A stretch of DNA of 64,000 nucleotides from Nocardia cyriacigeorgica GUH-2 (GCF_000284035.1 NC_016887.1:2046001-2110000), one strand, 5' to 3'; counted from the first letter of the stretch, positions 1 through 8,022 are shown. A program made the numbers and translations. The notes: generated by a model not told the origin, from the sequence alone.

Positions 1-890
1 GCCAGCGGGCGGTGGCCGCGGCCGGTGAGGGTGGCGGCGTACTCGTCGCGGGCGTCGTCGAGGAACAGCGGCGCCGAACTGCTCACCCCGCCCGCGATCA
101 CGACCAGATCCGGATCGAAGATGTCGGCGACGAAGGCCAGGCCGAGTCCGAGCCAGCGGGCGAAATCGGTCATGGCGCGCAGCGCGAGCGGATCACCGTC
201 CTGGGCCGCGCCCGCGACGCGACGGCCGGTGAGCGAACCCGGATCCCGCAGCACCTCCCTGGCCAGCATCGATGGGCCGGGTTCGGTGGCGAGCAGTTCG
301 ATTGCGGTATCGGCCAGTGCCGTCCCGCTGCAATAACGCTCCCAGCAGCCGCGTTTACCGCAGGCGCAGGCGCGCCCGTCCGGAACCACTTGCAGATGGC
401 CGAGTTCGGGTGCGATGCCGTGGGTGCCGCGATAGAGCTTGCCGTCGATGAGCAGCGCGGCGCCGATGCCGGTGCCGATCGCGACCAGCACCACGTTGTG
501 CCCGCCGGCCGCCGCGCCGAACCGGTATTCGGCCCACATGGCCGCGTTCGCGTCGTGTTCCAGCAGCACCGGCAGGCCCAGCCGGTCGGTCAGCCGCGCC
601 GCGACGGGTGCGTCCTGCCAGGGCAGATGCGGTGCGAACCGGACGGTGGTGTGATCGCCGTTGACGAACCCGGCCACCGCGAGCCCCACCGCGTCGATGC
701 GATGCCGGGAGGCGAGTTCGCGCACGGCCCGGTCGAGAGCGTCGTCGAGCGCGCGCGCCGAATGCGGTGTGGGCGCCTGCACGGTGTCGAGCACCGAACC
801 CTCGCTGTCGACGACCGAGGCACGGATATTGGTGCCGCCGACGTCGATTCCGACGGTCAGTGGGTGCGAACCCGCCGCCGCTGCGGTCAT
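1..890 (-). CDS. glk: ROK-family glucokinase, 3' end beyond window
   Basis: ATP-dependent cytosolic phosphorylation of glucose to glucose-6-phosphate is the likely role. The visible ~296 residues begin with the ROK phosphate-binding signature GIDVGGTNIR. They carry the catalytic stretch LLEHDANAA, the second phosphate motif AIGTGIGAAL, the ROK substrate signature ending in PELGHL, and the zinc motif CACGKRGC. The C-terminal part includes VVIAGGVS; the last residues lie outside the window. The ATG at 890 overlaps the stop of the upstream gene as ATGA, so translation is probably coupled. The gene sits in the same neighbourhood as Corynebacterium glk, near the qcr and pimB genes, which supports glucokinase over a ROK repressor. 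No N-terminal HTH is present. Substrate specificity is inferred, and other hexose or N-acetylhexosamine kinases of the family remain possible. Confidence 0.88.
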   Translation of the reverse strand, partial: MTAAAAGSHPLTVGIDVGGTNIRASVVDSEGSVLDTVQAPTPHSARALDDALDRAVRELASRHRIDAVGLAVAGFVNGDHTTVRFAPHLPWQDAPVAARLTDRLGLPVLLEHDANAAMWAEYRFGAAAGGHNVVLVAIGTGIGAALLIDGKLYRGTHGIAPELGHLQVVPDGRACACGKRGCWERYCSGTALADTAIELLATEPGPSMLAREVLRDPGSLTGRRVAGAAQDGDPLALRAMTDFARWLGLGLAFVADIFDPDLVVIAGGVSSSAPLFLDDARDEYAATLTGRGHRPL

Positions 891-1573
891 GGCTTGATCG
901 TCACGGGGATGGTGACGTAACGAGCGCGAGTGCGGGTGCCCTCGGCTGATGGGTGCGCTCCGGGTGCGGCCGCGCTGCCCGCCGGTGTGCCGCCGCTGCG
1001 GATGTCATCCCGGACGGCGTCGGCGGGATTGTCCGTGCGCGAGGCGCGGCGCCGGCCTTCGGCCCTGGACCGTCGAAGCCTGCCGCGCTCGGGTCGCGCG
1101 GAGTCGGCGCCGCCAGCGGGATCGGCGCTGGGCTCGAAGGACCCGGCGCCGGGTTCTGCGTCGGGCTGGGGGTCCTGCGGATCCGTACCCGCAGCATCCG
1201 CACTCGTCGACTCGTCCGAATCCGCCCGCTGGCCCGCGTCCTCCGGCCGAGCCCCGTGATGACGATGCCGCACACCGGGTTCCGTCCCGTCGGGCATCAC
1301 CGGATCCACCGGCACACCGGCGAGCGCTTCCCGCAGCACCGTCACGATCGCGGTGCCGTGATCGGCGATGGCCGTGAGCACATCGTGCTGTTCGCCGCGT
1401 ACCAGCGCGGCGGCCGCGCACACCGGGCACCAACTGCAGTTGTCCCATTCGGGTTTGCCGTCGGCGGCCGCGCGGCGCAGGACCGGTTCGACCCGTTCCA
1501 GGACGGCTTCGGCGAGCAGTTTGAGTTCGACGGCGAATTCGGCGAGGCCGTCGGGTTCGGCGGTGGCGGTCAC
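887..1573 (-). CDS. Conserved hypothetical protein with CxxCxxC motif (Rv2183c position)
   Basis: This 228-residue protein has no function I recognise. The N-terminal ~110 residues look folded and contain a Cys triplet (Cys46, Cys49, Cys52; CSWCPVC) that could bind a metal. A long Pro/Ser/Asp/Glu/Arg-rich, probably disordered middle follows, and then a short conserved-looking tail ending in VTIPVTIKP. The start is GTG at 1573, with GGAGG 10 nt upstream; it overlaps the stop of the ArsA-like gene (GTGA). The stop overlaps the glk start (ATGA), so three genes form a tightly coupled unit. Position and order match Rv2183c beside the Rv2184c ATPase of M. tuberculosis. A role linked to the ATPase is inference from context. 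Confidence 0.75.
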   Translation of the reverse strand: MTATAEPDGLAEFAVELKLLAEAVLERVEPVLRRAAADGKPEWDNCSWCPVCAAAALVRGEQHDVLTAIADHGTAIVTVLREALAGVPVDPVMPDGTEPGVRHRHHGARPEDAGQRADSDESTSADAAGTDPQDPQPDAEPGAGSFEPSADPAGGADSARPERGRLRRSRAEGRRRASRTDNPADAVRDDIRSGGTPAGSAAAPGAHPSAEGTRTRARYVTIPVTIKP

Positions 1574-2856
1574 AGCGGCCACACCTCCGGGTCGGGCTGG
1601 AAGCGGACGATGAGATAGCCGCCGTCGAGTTCGGCGGCGGCGACCGTGCACCGCCGCAACACCGGCGCCAGCCGCACCCGGCGCCTGACCCCGTCCGCTC
1701 CCACGATCAAATCGTCCTCCACTCGTCCCAGCCGCAACGTCGCCGGATCGGCGACCGGCAAATGCATCCGCATCGCGTACACCGAATGCAGCCCGGCGCC
1801 CGATTCCAGACGAACCTTCGGTTCGCCCGATCGTGTGCCGCCCTCCGCCGGATTGTTGCCCAGGACCGGGCCGGTGTCGAGTTCCGCGCCCGCGTCGCCG
1901 GTGCGCGTCGCGGCTGCGGCGCCCTCGTCCACCGCGTACGACAGCGCCGCCAGCGAACCCACACCCACCGGTTCCGGGCCGGTATGCGCGGCGACCAGCA
2001 CCGGGACCTCGGGCATCGCGCGGCGCAGCCCGGCGATCACATCGTGCTGTTCGGCGCGCCGGTTCTGATACCAGTGCACCGCCGGATGCGCGGAATCGGC
2101 GGGCCCGGTCGGTTCCGGCATCGCGGGCAGCACCTTGTTCACCACCACCGCGTCCAGCCGCAACCCCAGCAGTGCCGCGGCCGAGCGCACCCGCGCCGAT
2201 TCGGCGACCGCCACCCGCTCGGCGACGGTGATCAGGCGCGCGCCGGTGCGTTCGTGATCGGCCAGCAGATCACGCACCTCAGTCACCGCCGCGACGATGC
2301 GCTGCACGGTCGTGGCCAGCACCACGCGGCGCAGATCGGTGCCGATACTGCTCATCGCCCGCGCGTGCGGCGGCCACACCCGATCGAGATAGCCGAGCAG
2401 GGTGTCCGGCGCGGTGACGATGCGCAGCATGTCCGCCGACGGCGGGCAGTCCACCACGATGACATCCCAATCGTCTTCGCCCGCGTACCCGGCGATCTCG
2501 ACCAGCATGAGCAGTTCCTGCACGCCGGGCAGCCCGGTGAGTTCGGCCGGATCCAGCGCGCCGAGGTCGATGCCGTGATCGTGGCCGGTGTCGGCCGACA
2601 GCAGCCGCGCGACCTCACGAAACCGGTCTTCCAGCAGCGCCAGCGAATCGATCTCGATCACCTCGAGGCCCGGCACCACCGAGGTGATGCCCGCGACCGT
2701 GCCCGGATCGTGCGGGAACCGGAATCCGAGGGCATCGCCCAGGGAATGGGCCTGATCGAGCGAGGCGACCAGCACCCGGGAACCCCCGCGCGCGTAGGAC
2801 ATCGCGGTCGCGCAGGCCAGCGTGGTCTTACCGACGCCGCCCTTGCCGATGAACAA
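1570..2856 (-). CDS. ArsA/GET3-like anion-transporting P-loop ATPase
   Basis: A soluble SIMIBI-class ATPase of the ArsA/Get3 family, matching Rv2184c by context. The deviant Walker A motif is GKGGVGKTT near the N-terminus. Later come the switch-like DCPPSADMLR segment and a conserved C-terminal domain ending in EVWPL. No arsenite-efflux partner is nearby, so an arsenic role is unlikely; these actinobacterial proteins have no firmly established substrate. The start is uncertain. TTG at 2856 begins two residues before the P-loop and would cut off the first beta strand (RVEL). An in-frame CTG at 2907 overlaps the stop of the preceding SRPBCC gene (CTGA) and restores that strand, so the true protein is probably ~17 residues longer. 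It is coupled downstream to the CxxCxxC protein. Confidence 0.85.
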   Translation of the reverse strand: MFIGKGGVGKTTLACATAMSYARGGSRVLVASLDQAHSLGDALGFRFPHDPGTVAGITSVVPGLEVIEIDSLALLEDRFREVARLLSADTGHDHGIDLGALDPAELTGLPGVQELLMLVEIAGYAGEDDWDVIVVDCPPSADMLRIVTAPDTLLGYLDRVWPPHARAMSSIGTDLRRVVLATTVQRIVAAVTEVRDLLADHERTGARLITVAERVAVAESARVRSAAALLGLRLDAVVVNKVLPAMPEPTGPADSAHPAVHWYQNRRAEQHDVIAGLRRAMPEVPVLVAAHTGPEPVGVGSLAALSYAVDEGAAAATRTGDAGAELDTGPVLGNNPAEGGTRSGEPKVRLESGAGLHSVYAMRMHLPVADPATLRLGRVEDDLIVGADGVRRRVRLAPVLRRCTVAAAELDGGYLIVRFQPDPEVWPL

Positions 2857-2903
2857 CTCGACCCGGGTGCGGTGCGCACCGCCCCGGCCGGTGCTGTGCG
2901 CGG

Positions 2904-3341
2904 TCAGCCTTCGACCCGTTTCTTCAGCTCCTTCAACGCGGTATCGGTGATCACCTTCTCGGCTTTGCGCTTGAACATGCCGATCATCGGGATGTTCAGG
3001 TCCACCGTGAGCTGGTAGATCACCTCGGTGCCGCCGTCGGGCAGATCGACCAATTCGTAGCTGCCGTCCTGGGCTTTTTGCAGATCACCGCTGAGCAGGG
3101 TCCAGGTGACGGCTTTGCCGTCCGGGCGCCAGGTGTAGGAGAGCACGTAGGTGTCCTTGACGACGCCGGCGTCGAGCACGAAACGCGCGGTGCGGGCGCG
3201 GCCGTCGGGACCGGATTCGAGCACCTCGACCGATTTCGCCGCCGACACCCACTCCGGGTAGGAGGGCAGATCGGCGATAACGGACATCACCTGCTGCGAC
3301 GGGGCCGCGATGACGATCGATCTCTGGGTCCGGTCGGCCAT
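2904..3341 (-). CDS. SRPBCC / START-like lipid-binding protein (TB16.3/Rv2185c type)
   Basis: A 145-residue soluble helix-grip (Bet v1/SRPBCC) protein that closely follows the TB16.3 (Rv2185c) pattern. It starts MADRTQRSIVI, continues with DLPSYPEWV and a Trp-containing SYTWRPDG strand, and ends with the amphipathic helix VDLNIPMIGMFKRKAE and LKKRVEG. Such folds bind hydrophobic ligands, but the ligand is unknown. ATG at 3341 is preferred over an upstream TTG at 3350 because AAAGGAA lies about 11 nt upstream and homologues begin MADR. It is followed directly by the ArsA-like gene and preceded by a second SRPBCC gene, as in M. tuberculosis, which suggests co-transcription and perhaps a shared role in envelope lipid handling (inference). 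Confidence 0.88.
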   Translation of the reverse strand: MADRTQRSIVIAAPSQQVMSVIADLPSYPEWVSAAKSVEVLESGPDGRARTARFVLDAGVVKDTYVLSYTWRPDGKAVTWTLLSGDLQKAQDGSYELVDLPDGGTEVIYQLTVDLNIPMIGMFKRKAEKVITDTALKELKKRVEG

Positions 3342-3398
3342 GACGGTCAACGGTTCCTTTCCGGCGACGATGCTGGCGGTGAAACGTCGGGACGTGAG

Positions 3399-3770
3399 CT
3401 ACGGGGCGACCCCGGCCGGGCGGTCGGCCTCCAGCCGGGACTTCACCTCGAACGACATCTTCTTACCCGCGACCCGGCGCAACCGGTTGGCCTCGGCCAG
3501 CCTGCGCGGCTCGATCGGGCGCGTGGGCTCGGCATGCAGGAAATAGTGCAGGATCACCCCGTCCAGCGAGGGTTCCAGCCACACTTCCATGGTTCCGGTC
3601 AGCGCGCCGCCGACGGTCCAGCGGATTCCCTTGTCGCCACGGTCTTCTCGCACGTCCAACGTCAGATCCGGCCACCAGCGCCGCCATTTCCCCGGCGCGG
3701 AGAGCACCTCACCGACCGCCGCGCCCGAGGCGGCGACGAACGTCTGATCTGCGACCTGGATACTGCTCAC
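3399..3770 (-). CDS. SRPBCC family protein (Rv2186c type)
   Basis: A 123-residue second SRPBCC-like protein. Features seen are the N-terminal strand IQVADQTFVAA, a helix with GEVLSAPGKWRRWWPDL and the antiparallel strands GIRWTVGGALTGTMEVWLEP. A basic C-terminal helix (MSFEVKSRLEADRP) completes the fold. It starts at GTG 3770. It occupies the Rv2186c slot, 57 bp upstream of the TB16.3-type gene on the same strand and 29 bp from pimB. The ligand and role are unknown; the pairing of two helix-grip proteins beside PimB' suggests lipid or isoprenoid binding, but nothing in the sequence proves it. Confidence 0.82.
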   Translation of the reverse strand: MSSIQVADQTFVAASGAAVGEVLSAPGKWRRWWPDLTLDVREDRGDKGIRWTVGGALTGTMEVWLEPSLDGVILHYFLHAEPTRPIEPRRLAEANRLRRVAGKKMSFEVKSRLEADRPAGVAP

Positions 3771-3799
3771 GGCCTGAGACTACAGCGCGGTGCGGGCGA

Positions 3800-4927
3800 T
3801 CAGCTCAGCAGTTGGCGCAGGCGCGCGCCGAGGGTGTCCCAGCGCCACTGCTGTTCCACCCATTGGCGGCCTGCGGTGCCCATGCGGGCGGCGGCGTCGG
3901 GGTCGGCGAGGATGCCGACGAGGGCGTCGACGATCTGGTCGATCTTGCGGCCGTCGACCACGCGGCCGGTTTTGCCCTCGATGACGGTTTCCGGTGCGCC
4001 GCCGGAACGCCCGGCCACGACGGGCACGCCGGCGGCGGAGGCCTCGAGGTAGACGATGCCGAGGCCCTCGACGTCCAGGCCGGCGCCGCGGGTGCGGGCG
4101 GGCATGGCGAACACGTCGGCGAGGGTGTGGTGAGCGGCCAGCTCATCGGAACGGACCCGTCCGGTGAAGACGACCGAATCGCTGACGCCGAGCGCTTCGG
4201 CCAGGCCACGCAGCTTCTGCTCGTACGGGCCGCCGCCGGCGATGACCAGCACCGCGCCGTCCACCCGCTCACGGATCTCACGCATCGCCACGATCAGCGC
4301 GTCCTGGCCCTTGCGTGGCACCAGCCGCGACAGGCACAGGATCGTCGGCCGCTCGCCCAGGCCGTAGCGCTGCCGCAGTTCGGCGCGCGCGGCGGGATCG
4401 GGGCGGAAGACATCGGGGTCGACACCCGGCGGCAGATACTCGAGCGCGGCATTGCGGCCGAACGCCGCGGCGAACCGCGCCCGGGTGTACTTGCTGACGT
4501 AGGTGATCACATCGGTCTGCTCACCGATCACCCGCAATGCCTGCCGGGCCGCGGGCAGCATCGACCAGCCGACCTCATGCCCATGCGTGCTGGCCAGAAT
4601 CCGCTCGGCACCCGCCCGGCGCAGCACCGGCGACATCAATGCCAGCGGCGCGGCGGCCCCGAACCAGACGGTGTCGCAGTTCTCGCTACGCAACAACTTC
4701 GCCGCCCGCCGCATCACCAGCGGCGTGGGCAGCATCAGCGTGGTGGGATGGCGCACCACCTGGAATTTCTGCTCGGCATCGAACTTCACATGACTGTCGC
4801 CCCGCCACCGCGGCGCATAGACCACCAGGTCATCCGGCGGCAACTGCCCGGCCAATGCCTGAAGATAGGACTGGATACCTCCCGGGCGCGGCGGGAAATC
4901 ATTGGTAACCAGCAGAGTTCGAGCCAT
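3800..4927 (-). CDS. pimB: GDP-mannose-dependent PIM1 mannosyltransferase PimB'
   Basis: This 375-residue GT4-family, GT-B-fold enzyme adds the second mannose to phosphatidylinositol monomannoside (PIM1 to PIM2) at the cytosolic membrane face, an early step to PIMs, lipomannan and lipoarabinomannan. The N-terminal Rossmann domain begins MARTLLVTNDFPPRPGG. Further motifs are ASTHGHEVGW, PPGVDPDVFRP, the donor-site segment CLSRLVPRKGQD, and the EX7E-type region LEASAAGVPVVAGRSGGAPE. ATG at 4927 is chosen over TTG at 4936 because it begins the conserved MARTLL. The place between SRPBCC and NlpC genes matches Rv2188c. A general PI-GlcA mannosyltransferase is the main alternative, but synteny and motifs fit PimB'. 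Confidence 0.92.
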   Translation of the reverse strand: MARTLLVTNDFPPRPGGIQSYLQALAGQLPPDDLVVYAPRWRGDSHVKFDAEQKFQVVRHPTTLMLPTPLVMRRAAKLLRSENCDTVWFGAAAPLALMSPVLRRAGAERILASTHGHEVGWSMLPAARQALRVIGEQTDVITYVSKYTRARFAAAFGRNAALEYLPPGVDPDVFRPDPAARAELRQRYGLGERPTILCLSRLVPRKGQDALIVAMREIRERVDGAVLVIAGGGPYEQKLRGLAEALGVSDSVVFTGRVRSDELAAHHTLADVFAMPARTRGAGLDVEGLGIVYLEASAAGVPVVAGRSGGAPETVIEGKTGRVVDGRKIDQIVDALVGILADPDAAARMGTAGRQWVEQQWRWDTLGARLRQLLS

Positions 4928-4972
4928 GCCCCCCAACTTACTGTGTTTGTTTGGCGTCGCCTGCGTCGCCGT

Positions 4973-5980
4973 TCACGCGCTGCTTGCCCGCAACCAGTTC
5001 TGCCAGCCGTTGATGACCTCCGCGCGGCCGACGCCGAAGATCTCGCGCATGGCCGCGTCTTCGGTGGCGGGGGTCTGGGGCCCGGTGGCGAGGCGGCGGT
5101 AGAGGGTGACCAGGCGGGCGTCGTCGTAGGTGGCGGCGAGGTAGGCGCAGATCGACCAGGCCGTTTCGTAGGCGGCGGCGGCGTCCGGGCCGGTGAATTC
5201 CGGGTCGCCGGGGAGGTCGGCAGGGACGGTGCCGGTGGCCAGCCGGGTGGTGAGCGTGGGGGCGATGTCGGTGAAGGAGTGGTCGCGGCCGCGGTGGGCG
5301 GCGTATTCGGCGAAACCTTCCAGCAGCCACTGTGGGGAACCGTCGACCGTCGCGGCCCTGGTGGCGACGTGGGTGAGTTCGTGGCGCAGCAGTGCGCGCA
5401 GACCGTCGGGGTCGAGGCGGCGCCCGGCGTCGGGGCCGAACACCACCCGCTGGCCGGTGGGCCGGGTGCCGGGAGTGAACGGATCCGACACCGTCGCGGC
5501 CGCGATCTCGCCGGGTAGTTCGGTGGTGGCGTGGACCAGGGCGGCGAATTCGGCGGGTGCGGACGACACGACCACCACCGGTGACCGGGACCAGTCCGGG
5601 CCCCACAGTTCGGTGACGGCATTGCTCGCGGTGGCCAGCTCGGCGGCGAGCAGGTCGACTTCGCGCTGATGTTGCGGATGTCCGGCGACCAGCGCGGGCT
5701 GGGCGCCGCCGGTGGGCACCTGCCTGGTCACCAGCGGGCCGAAGGGTTCGGTGATGCGCTGGATCTGCGCCAGCCGCGCGTCACCGGCGGCCTGCTGCGC
5801 CGCGACCGGAGCCGTGGTTGTGCCGGCCCGCGCCGCCCGCAACGGCGCCATCACCGAATCGGGGAGTAGCAGTAGCGCGGCACAGGTGCCGGTCAGCAGG
5901 ACCACCATGACGGTGGTGAGGCAGAACTCGAAGCGCCGTCGTTGCGACAGCCAGTCACGGACGCGCCGCACACCGTTCAT
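4973..5980 (-). CDS. Membrane-anchored gluzincin-like HExxH protein
   Basis: A 335-residue protein with one N-terminal membrane segment (about residues 18-40, rich in Leu, Val and Thr) after a basic stretch (RDWLSQRRRFEF), so the bulk should face outside. The extracytoplasmic domain has a zinc-protease-like core: RHELTHVATR (HExxH) followed about 22 residues later by EGFAEYAAH, the spacing and glutamate expected of gluzincins. It also carries WGPDWSRSPVVVVSS upstream and a C-terminal AWSICAYLAATYDDARLVTLYRRL region. This combination resembles the peptidase MA-like family. Catalysis is inferred from motif only; no substrate is known. It sits between pimB and an NlpC/P60 gene, with only 6 bp to the latter, suggesting envelope processing. 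The M. tuberculosis gene at this position (Rv2189c) is shorter and I cannot confirm orthology. Confidence 0.8.
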   Translation of the reverse strand: MNGVRRVRDWLSQRRRFEFCLTTVMVVLLTGTCAALLLLPDSVMAPLRAARAGTTTAPVAAQQAAGDARLAQIQRITEPFGPLVTRQVPTGGAQPALVAGHPQHQREVDLLAAELATASNAVTELWGPDWSRSPVVVVSSAPAEFAALVHATTELPGEIAAATVSDPFTPGTRPTGQRVVFGPDAGRRLDPDGLRALLRHELTHVATRAATVDGSPQWLLEGFAEYAAHRGRDHSFTDIAPTLTTRLATGTVPADLPGDPEFTGPDAAAAYETAWSICAYLAATYDDARLVTLYRRLATGPQTPATEDAAMREIFGVGRAEVINGWQNWLRASSA

Positions 5981-5986
5981 CGGTGC

Positions 5987-7024
5987 TCAGTATCGCCGAG
6001 CCGAGTGATAAGGCGTGGAACCCATGGGCGCGACGGCGACCGGCACGCCGAAGGTGGAGGCGTGCAGCATCAGGCCGTTGCCCGCGTAGATACCGACGTG
6101 CGAGATATCGGGGTAGAAGAAGACGACGTCGCCGGGCCGCAGATCTTCCTTGGCGACCGGCGTGCCGTAGGACGCCTGCGCCGAACTGGTGCGCGGCACA
6201 TCCTTGCCGACCTGCTTGAACGCCCACTGCACCAGACCGGAGCAGTCGAATTGGTCCGGGCCGGTGGCGCCCCAGACATAGGGATCGCCCACCCGGGTGA
6301 GCCCGGCGGCCAGCGCGCTGGTGCCGCTGCCGGGGACCAGCCCGCGCAGCAGCGTGTCGCGATCGAAGCCGGGCGGGAACGGCGAGCCGGCCAGCGCCGA
6401 CTTGTCCTGCGCCGACAGCGTGCCCCACGCCTCGATCACCTGGACGATGGCGCCCTGCAGATCGGCGCGTTTGCGTTCCAGGTCGCCGCGCACGGCATCG
6501 GCCTTCTCGGCGGCGGTGCGGGCATTGTCGGCGGCGGTGCGCGCGGTGGACTCGGCCGCTGTGGCCGCGTCGGTGGCCTTCTTGTACTGCTTCAGTTGCG
6601 TCGAGGTCTGGGTGGCCACCACATCGAGGGTGGACATCTGGTCGAGCAGCTGCTGCGGCGAATCGCTGACCAGCACCGAGAACAGGCGGTTGGTGCGCGC
6701 GCCCTGATAGGCGGCGATCGCGGTGCGGTCGATGACCGGCTGATACTTGCGGACCTCGTTGCGCGCGGCGGTGACGGCGTCGGTGGCCGTCGCGAGCGCG
6801 GCCTCGGCATCGCGCTGGACGGCGAGCTTGGCGTCGTAGTCGGCCTGGGCGCCGAGGGCCTGCTGATTGAGCTGCTCGGATTCGCGCGACAGATCGATCA
6901 TGCGCTGCACGGCCGCGCTCGCGGTGGTGGGCATGGTGGCCGGGTCCGCGCCCGCCGGACCGCCGCCGTAGAGCGCCACCGACAGCAGTGCTGCCGTGAT
7001 CGTCGCTGCTGCCAGGCGTTTCAT
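5987..7024 (-). CDS. Secreted NlpC/P60 peptidoglycan endopeptidase with coiled-coil domain (Rv2190c type)
   Basis: A 345-residue secreted D,L-endopeptidase that would cleave peptidoglycan stem peptides. An N-terminal signal peptide (basic MKR, then a hydrophobic stretch ending GGPAGADP) is followed by a long heptad-rich coiled coil (about 35-200). The NlpC/P60 domain (about 235-345) has catalytic Cys261 in DCSGL, His309 in SHVGIYAG and His321 in LHAST. This layout matches Rv2190c and the RipC group, whose coiled coil is auto-inhibitory and regulated by FtsEX-type partners. ATG at 7024 is preferred over GTG at 7051 because it gives a clean signal peptide. It also puts a promoter-like motif at 7089-7113 the same distance upstream as in the neighbouring NlpC gene. 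The downstream HExxH gene lies 6 bp away. Confidence 0.9.
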   Translation of the reverse strand: MKRLAAATITAALLSVALYGGGPAGADPATMPTTASAAVQRMIDLSRESEQLNQQALGAQADYDAKLAVQRDAEAALATATDAVTAARNEVRKYQPVIDRTAIAAYQGARTNRLFSVLVSDSPQQLLDQMSTLDVVATQTSTQLKQYKKATDAATAAESTARTAADNARTAAEKADAVRGDLERKRADLQGAIVQVIEAWGTLSAQDKSALAGSPFPPGFDRDTLLRGLVPGSGTSALAAGLTRVGDPYVWGATGPDQFDCSGLVQWAFKQVGKDVPRTSSAQASYGTPVAKEDLRPGDVVFFYPDISHVGIYAGNGLMLHASTFGVPVAVAPMGSTPYHSARRY

Positions 7025-7088
7025 CCCTCGACTGCGATGCTGTGCTGCCACTGCCTGCCGTGCCCCGTTCTCGTGTGAAGCCGCGGAA

Positions 7089-7113
7089 AGGTCTCGATTA
7101 GGTTACGGAACGG
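7089..7113 (-). promoter_or_regulatory. Promoter-like motif shared by two NlpC/P60 genes (copy 1)
   Basis: Read on the minus strand, the core is CGTAACCTAATCGAGACCT, with TAACCT as a plausible -10 and GTAAC overlapping it. It lies 65 nt upstream of the ATG of the coiled-coil NlpC/P60 gene. Almost the same sequence occurs 61 nt upstream of the next NlpC/P60 gene (7857-7880). Shared sequence at a shared distance argues for a common promoter and regulator. GTAAC half-sites are reported for the MtrA response regulator, which controls wall hydrolases; that link is inference. Confidence 0.5.
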
Positions 7114-7165
7114 CGACCATCGGTGTCCAGTAGAGCACGAACCGATCACAGCCGCCCGGACCGGG

Positions 7166-7198
7166 CGAGGCCCGCACCGTCGGACGGTGCGGGCCTCG
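7166..7198 (-). terminator. Hairpin terminator after NlpC/P60 gene
   Basis: A perfect 15-bp inverted repeat (7166-7180 and 7184-7198) with a 3-nt loop lies 11 bp downstream of the stop of the secreted NlpC/P60 gene at 7209. There is no U-tract, as is usual for strong GC-rich actinobacterial terminators. It separates the two NlpC/P60 transcription units, so the next gene needs its own promoter. Confidence 0.8.
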
Positions 7199-7208
7199 AA
7201 GCTGCGGG

Positions 7209-7796
7209 TCAGAAGCGGACGGCGCCCGCGACCGGCATGGAGGAAATCGGCGCGACCTGCACCGGGGTACCCGCGGTGGAGGCGTGCACGACGTTGCCGT
7301 CACCGGCGTAGAGGCCGGAGTGGCCGCCGCCGTAGAACGACACCACGTCGCCGGGCTGGAGCTGGTCCATCGAGACCGGGGTGCCCGAGGCGAGCTGGGC
7401 GCCGCTGGTGCGGGGCACCTCGCGGCCGGCCTGGCGGTAGGACCACTGCACGAGGCCGGAGCAGTCGAAGGCGTTCGGGCCTGCGGCGCCGTACACGTAC
7501 GGCGAGCCGATCTTGCTCATCGCGGCATCGAGCGCGGCCTCGCCGAGGGTCTTGGTCGGCGCGGTGAAGGGCAGCGGCGCGGGGCCCGGGATCTGCAGAC
7601 CCGGCACGGCGGGCAGGCCGCCGGGGATCTGGTTCACGATCTCGTCCGGGACGTCGAAGGTGCCGACGCCGGGGACGGTGACCGGTGCGGCCGCCGCAGG
7701 TGCGGCGGGCAGCAGGAACGCGCCGATGGTGGCAGCGCCGACGGCTCCGGCCGCAACGGCACGCTTGGCCTGTCGTTTGACGGTGGTGGACGCCAT
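7209..7796 (-). CDS. Short secreted NlpC/P60 peptidoglycan endopeptidase
   Basis: A 195-residue secreted endopeptidase, predicted to hydrolyse the D-Glu-mDAP bond of peptidoglycan. It has a signal peptide (MASTTVKRQAKR, then a hydrophobic Ala-rich region to about residue 37) and a Pro/Val/Gly linker. The C-terminal NlpC/P60 domain has Cys112 in DCSGL, His159 in GGGHSGLYAG and His171 in VHAST. There is no coiled coil, so it resembles the RipB/RipD size class rather than RipA or RipC. ATG at 7796 has GGAG 9 nt upstream; longer in-frame extensions lack a signal peptide. It is a single-gene unit with a promoter-like motif at 7857-7880 and a terminator at 7166-7198. The close paralogue next door suggests an old tandem duplication followed by loss or gain of the coiled coil. 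Confidence 0.9.
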   Translation of the reverse strand: MASTTVKRQAKRAVAAGAVGAATIGAFLLPAAPAAAAPVTVPGVGTFDVPDEIVNQIPGGLPAVPGLQIPGPAPLPFTAPTKTLGEAALDAAMSKIGSPYVYGAAGPNAFDCSGLVQWSYRQAGREVPRTSGAQLASGTPVSMDQLQPGDVVSFYGGGHSGLYAGDGNVVHASTAGTPVQVAPISSMPVAGAVRF

Positions 7797-7856
7797 GATG
7801 CGGTACTCCCAATCTGCCCCACGACGCCGCACCGGGGTGGTGGGTCGGACTCCGTG

Positions 7857-7880
7857 AGGTCTCGATGAGGTTACGAACCG
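7857..7880 (-). promoter_or_regulatory. Promoter-like motif shared by two NlpC/P60 genes (copy 2)
   Basis: On the minus strand the core reads CGTAACCTCATCGAGACCT, differing from copy 1 at one position in that stretch. TAACCT is the candidate -10 and TTACAA about 18 nt further upstream a candidate -35. It lies 61 nt before the ATG of the short NlpC/P60 gene. Confidence 0.5.
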
Positions 7881-8022
7881 ATCACGGTGGTTTGTAAAGC
7901 CGCGAACAAGCGAAACGGCGGTGGTCAACAATTCCGCCGGAAACCCGTGCGATATGCGTCACAACAATCACGAAACGATAACGACGCGTTGTTATCCGGA
8001 TGAACTCGAACCGCGAACAGGC

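Noticed and set aside
1570..2856. Arsenical pump ATPase assignment
   Set aside because: No ArsB, ArsC or ArsR gene is near, and the context matches the conserved Rv2184c position instead.
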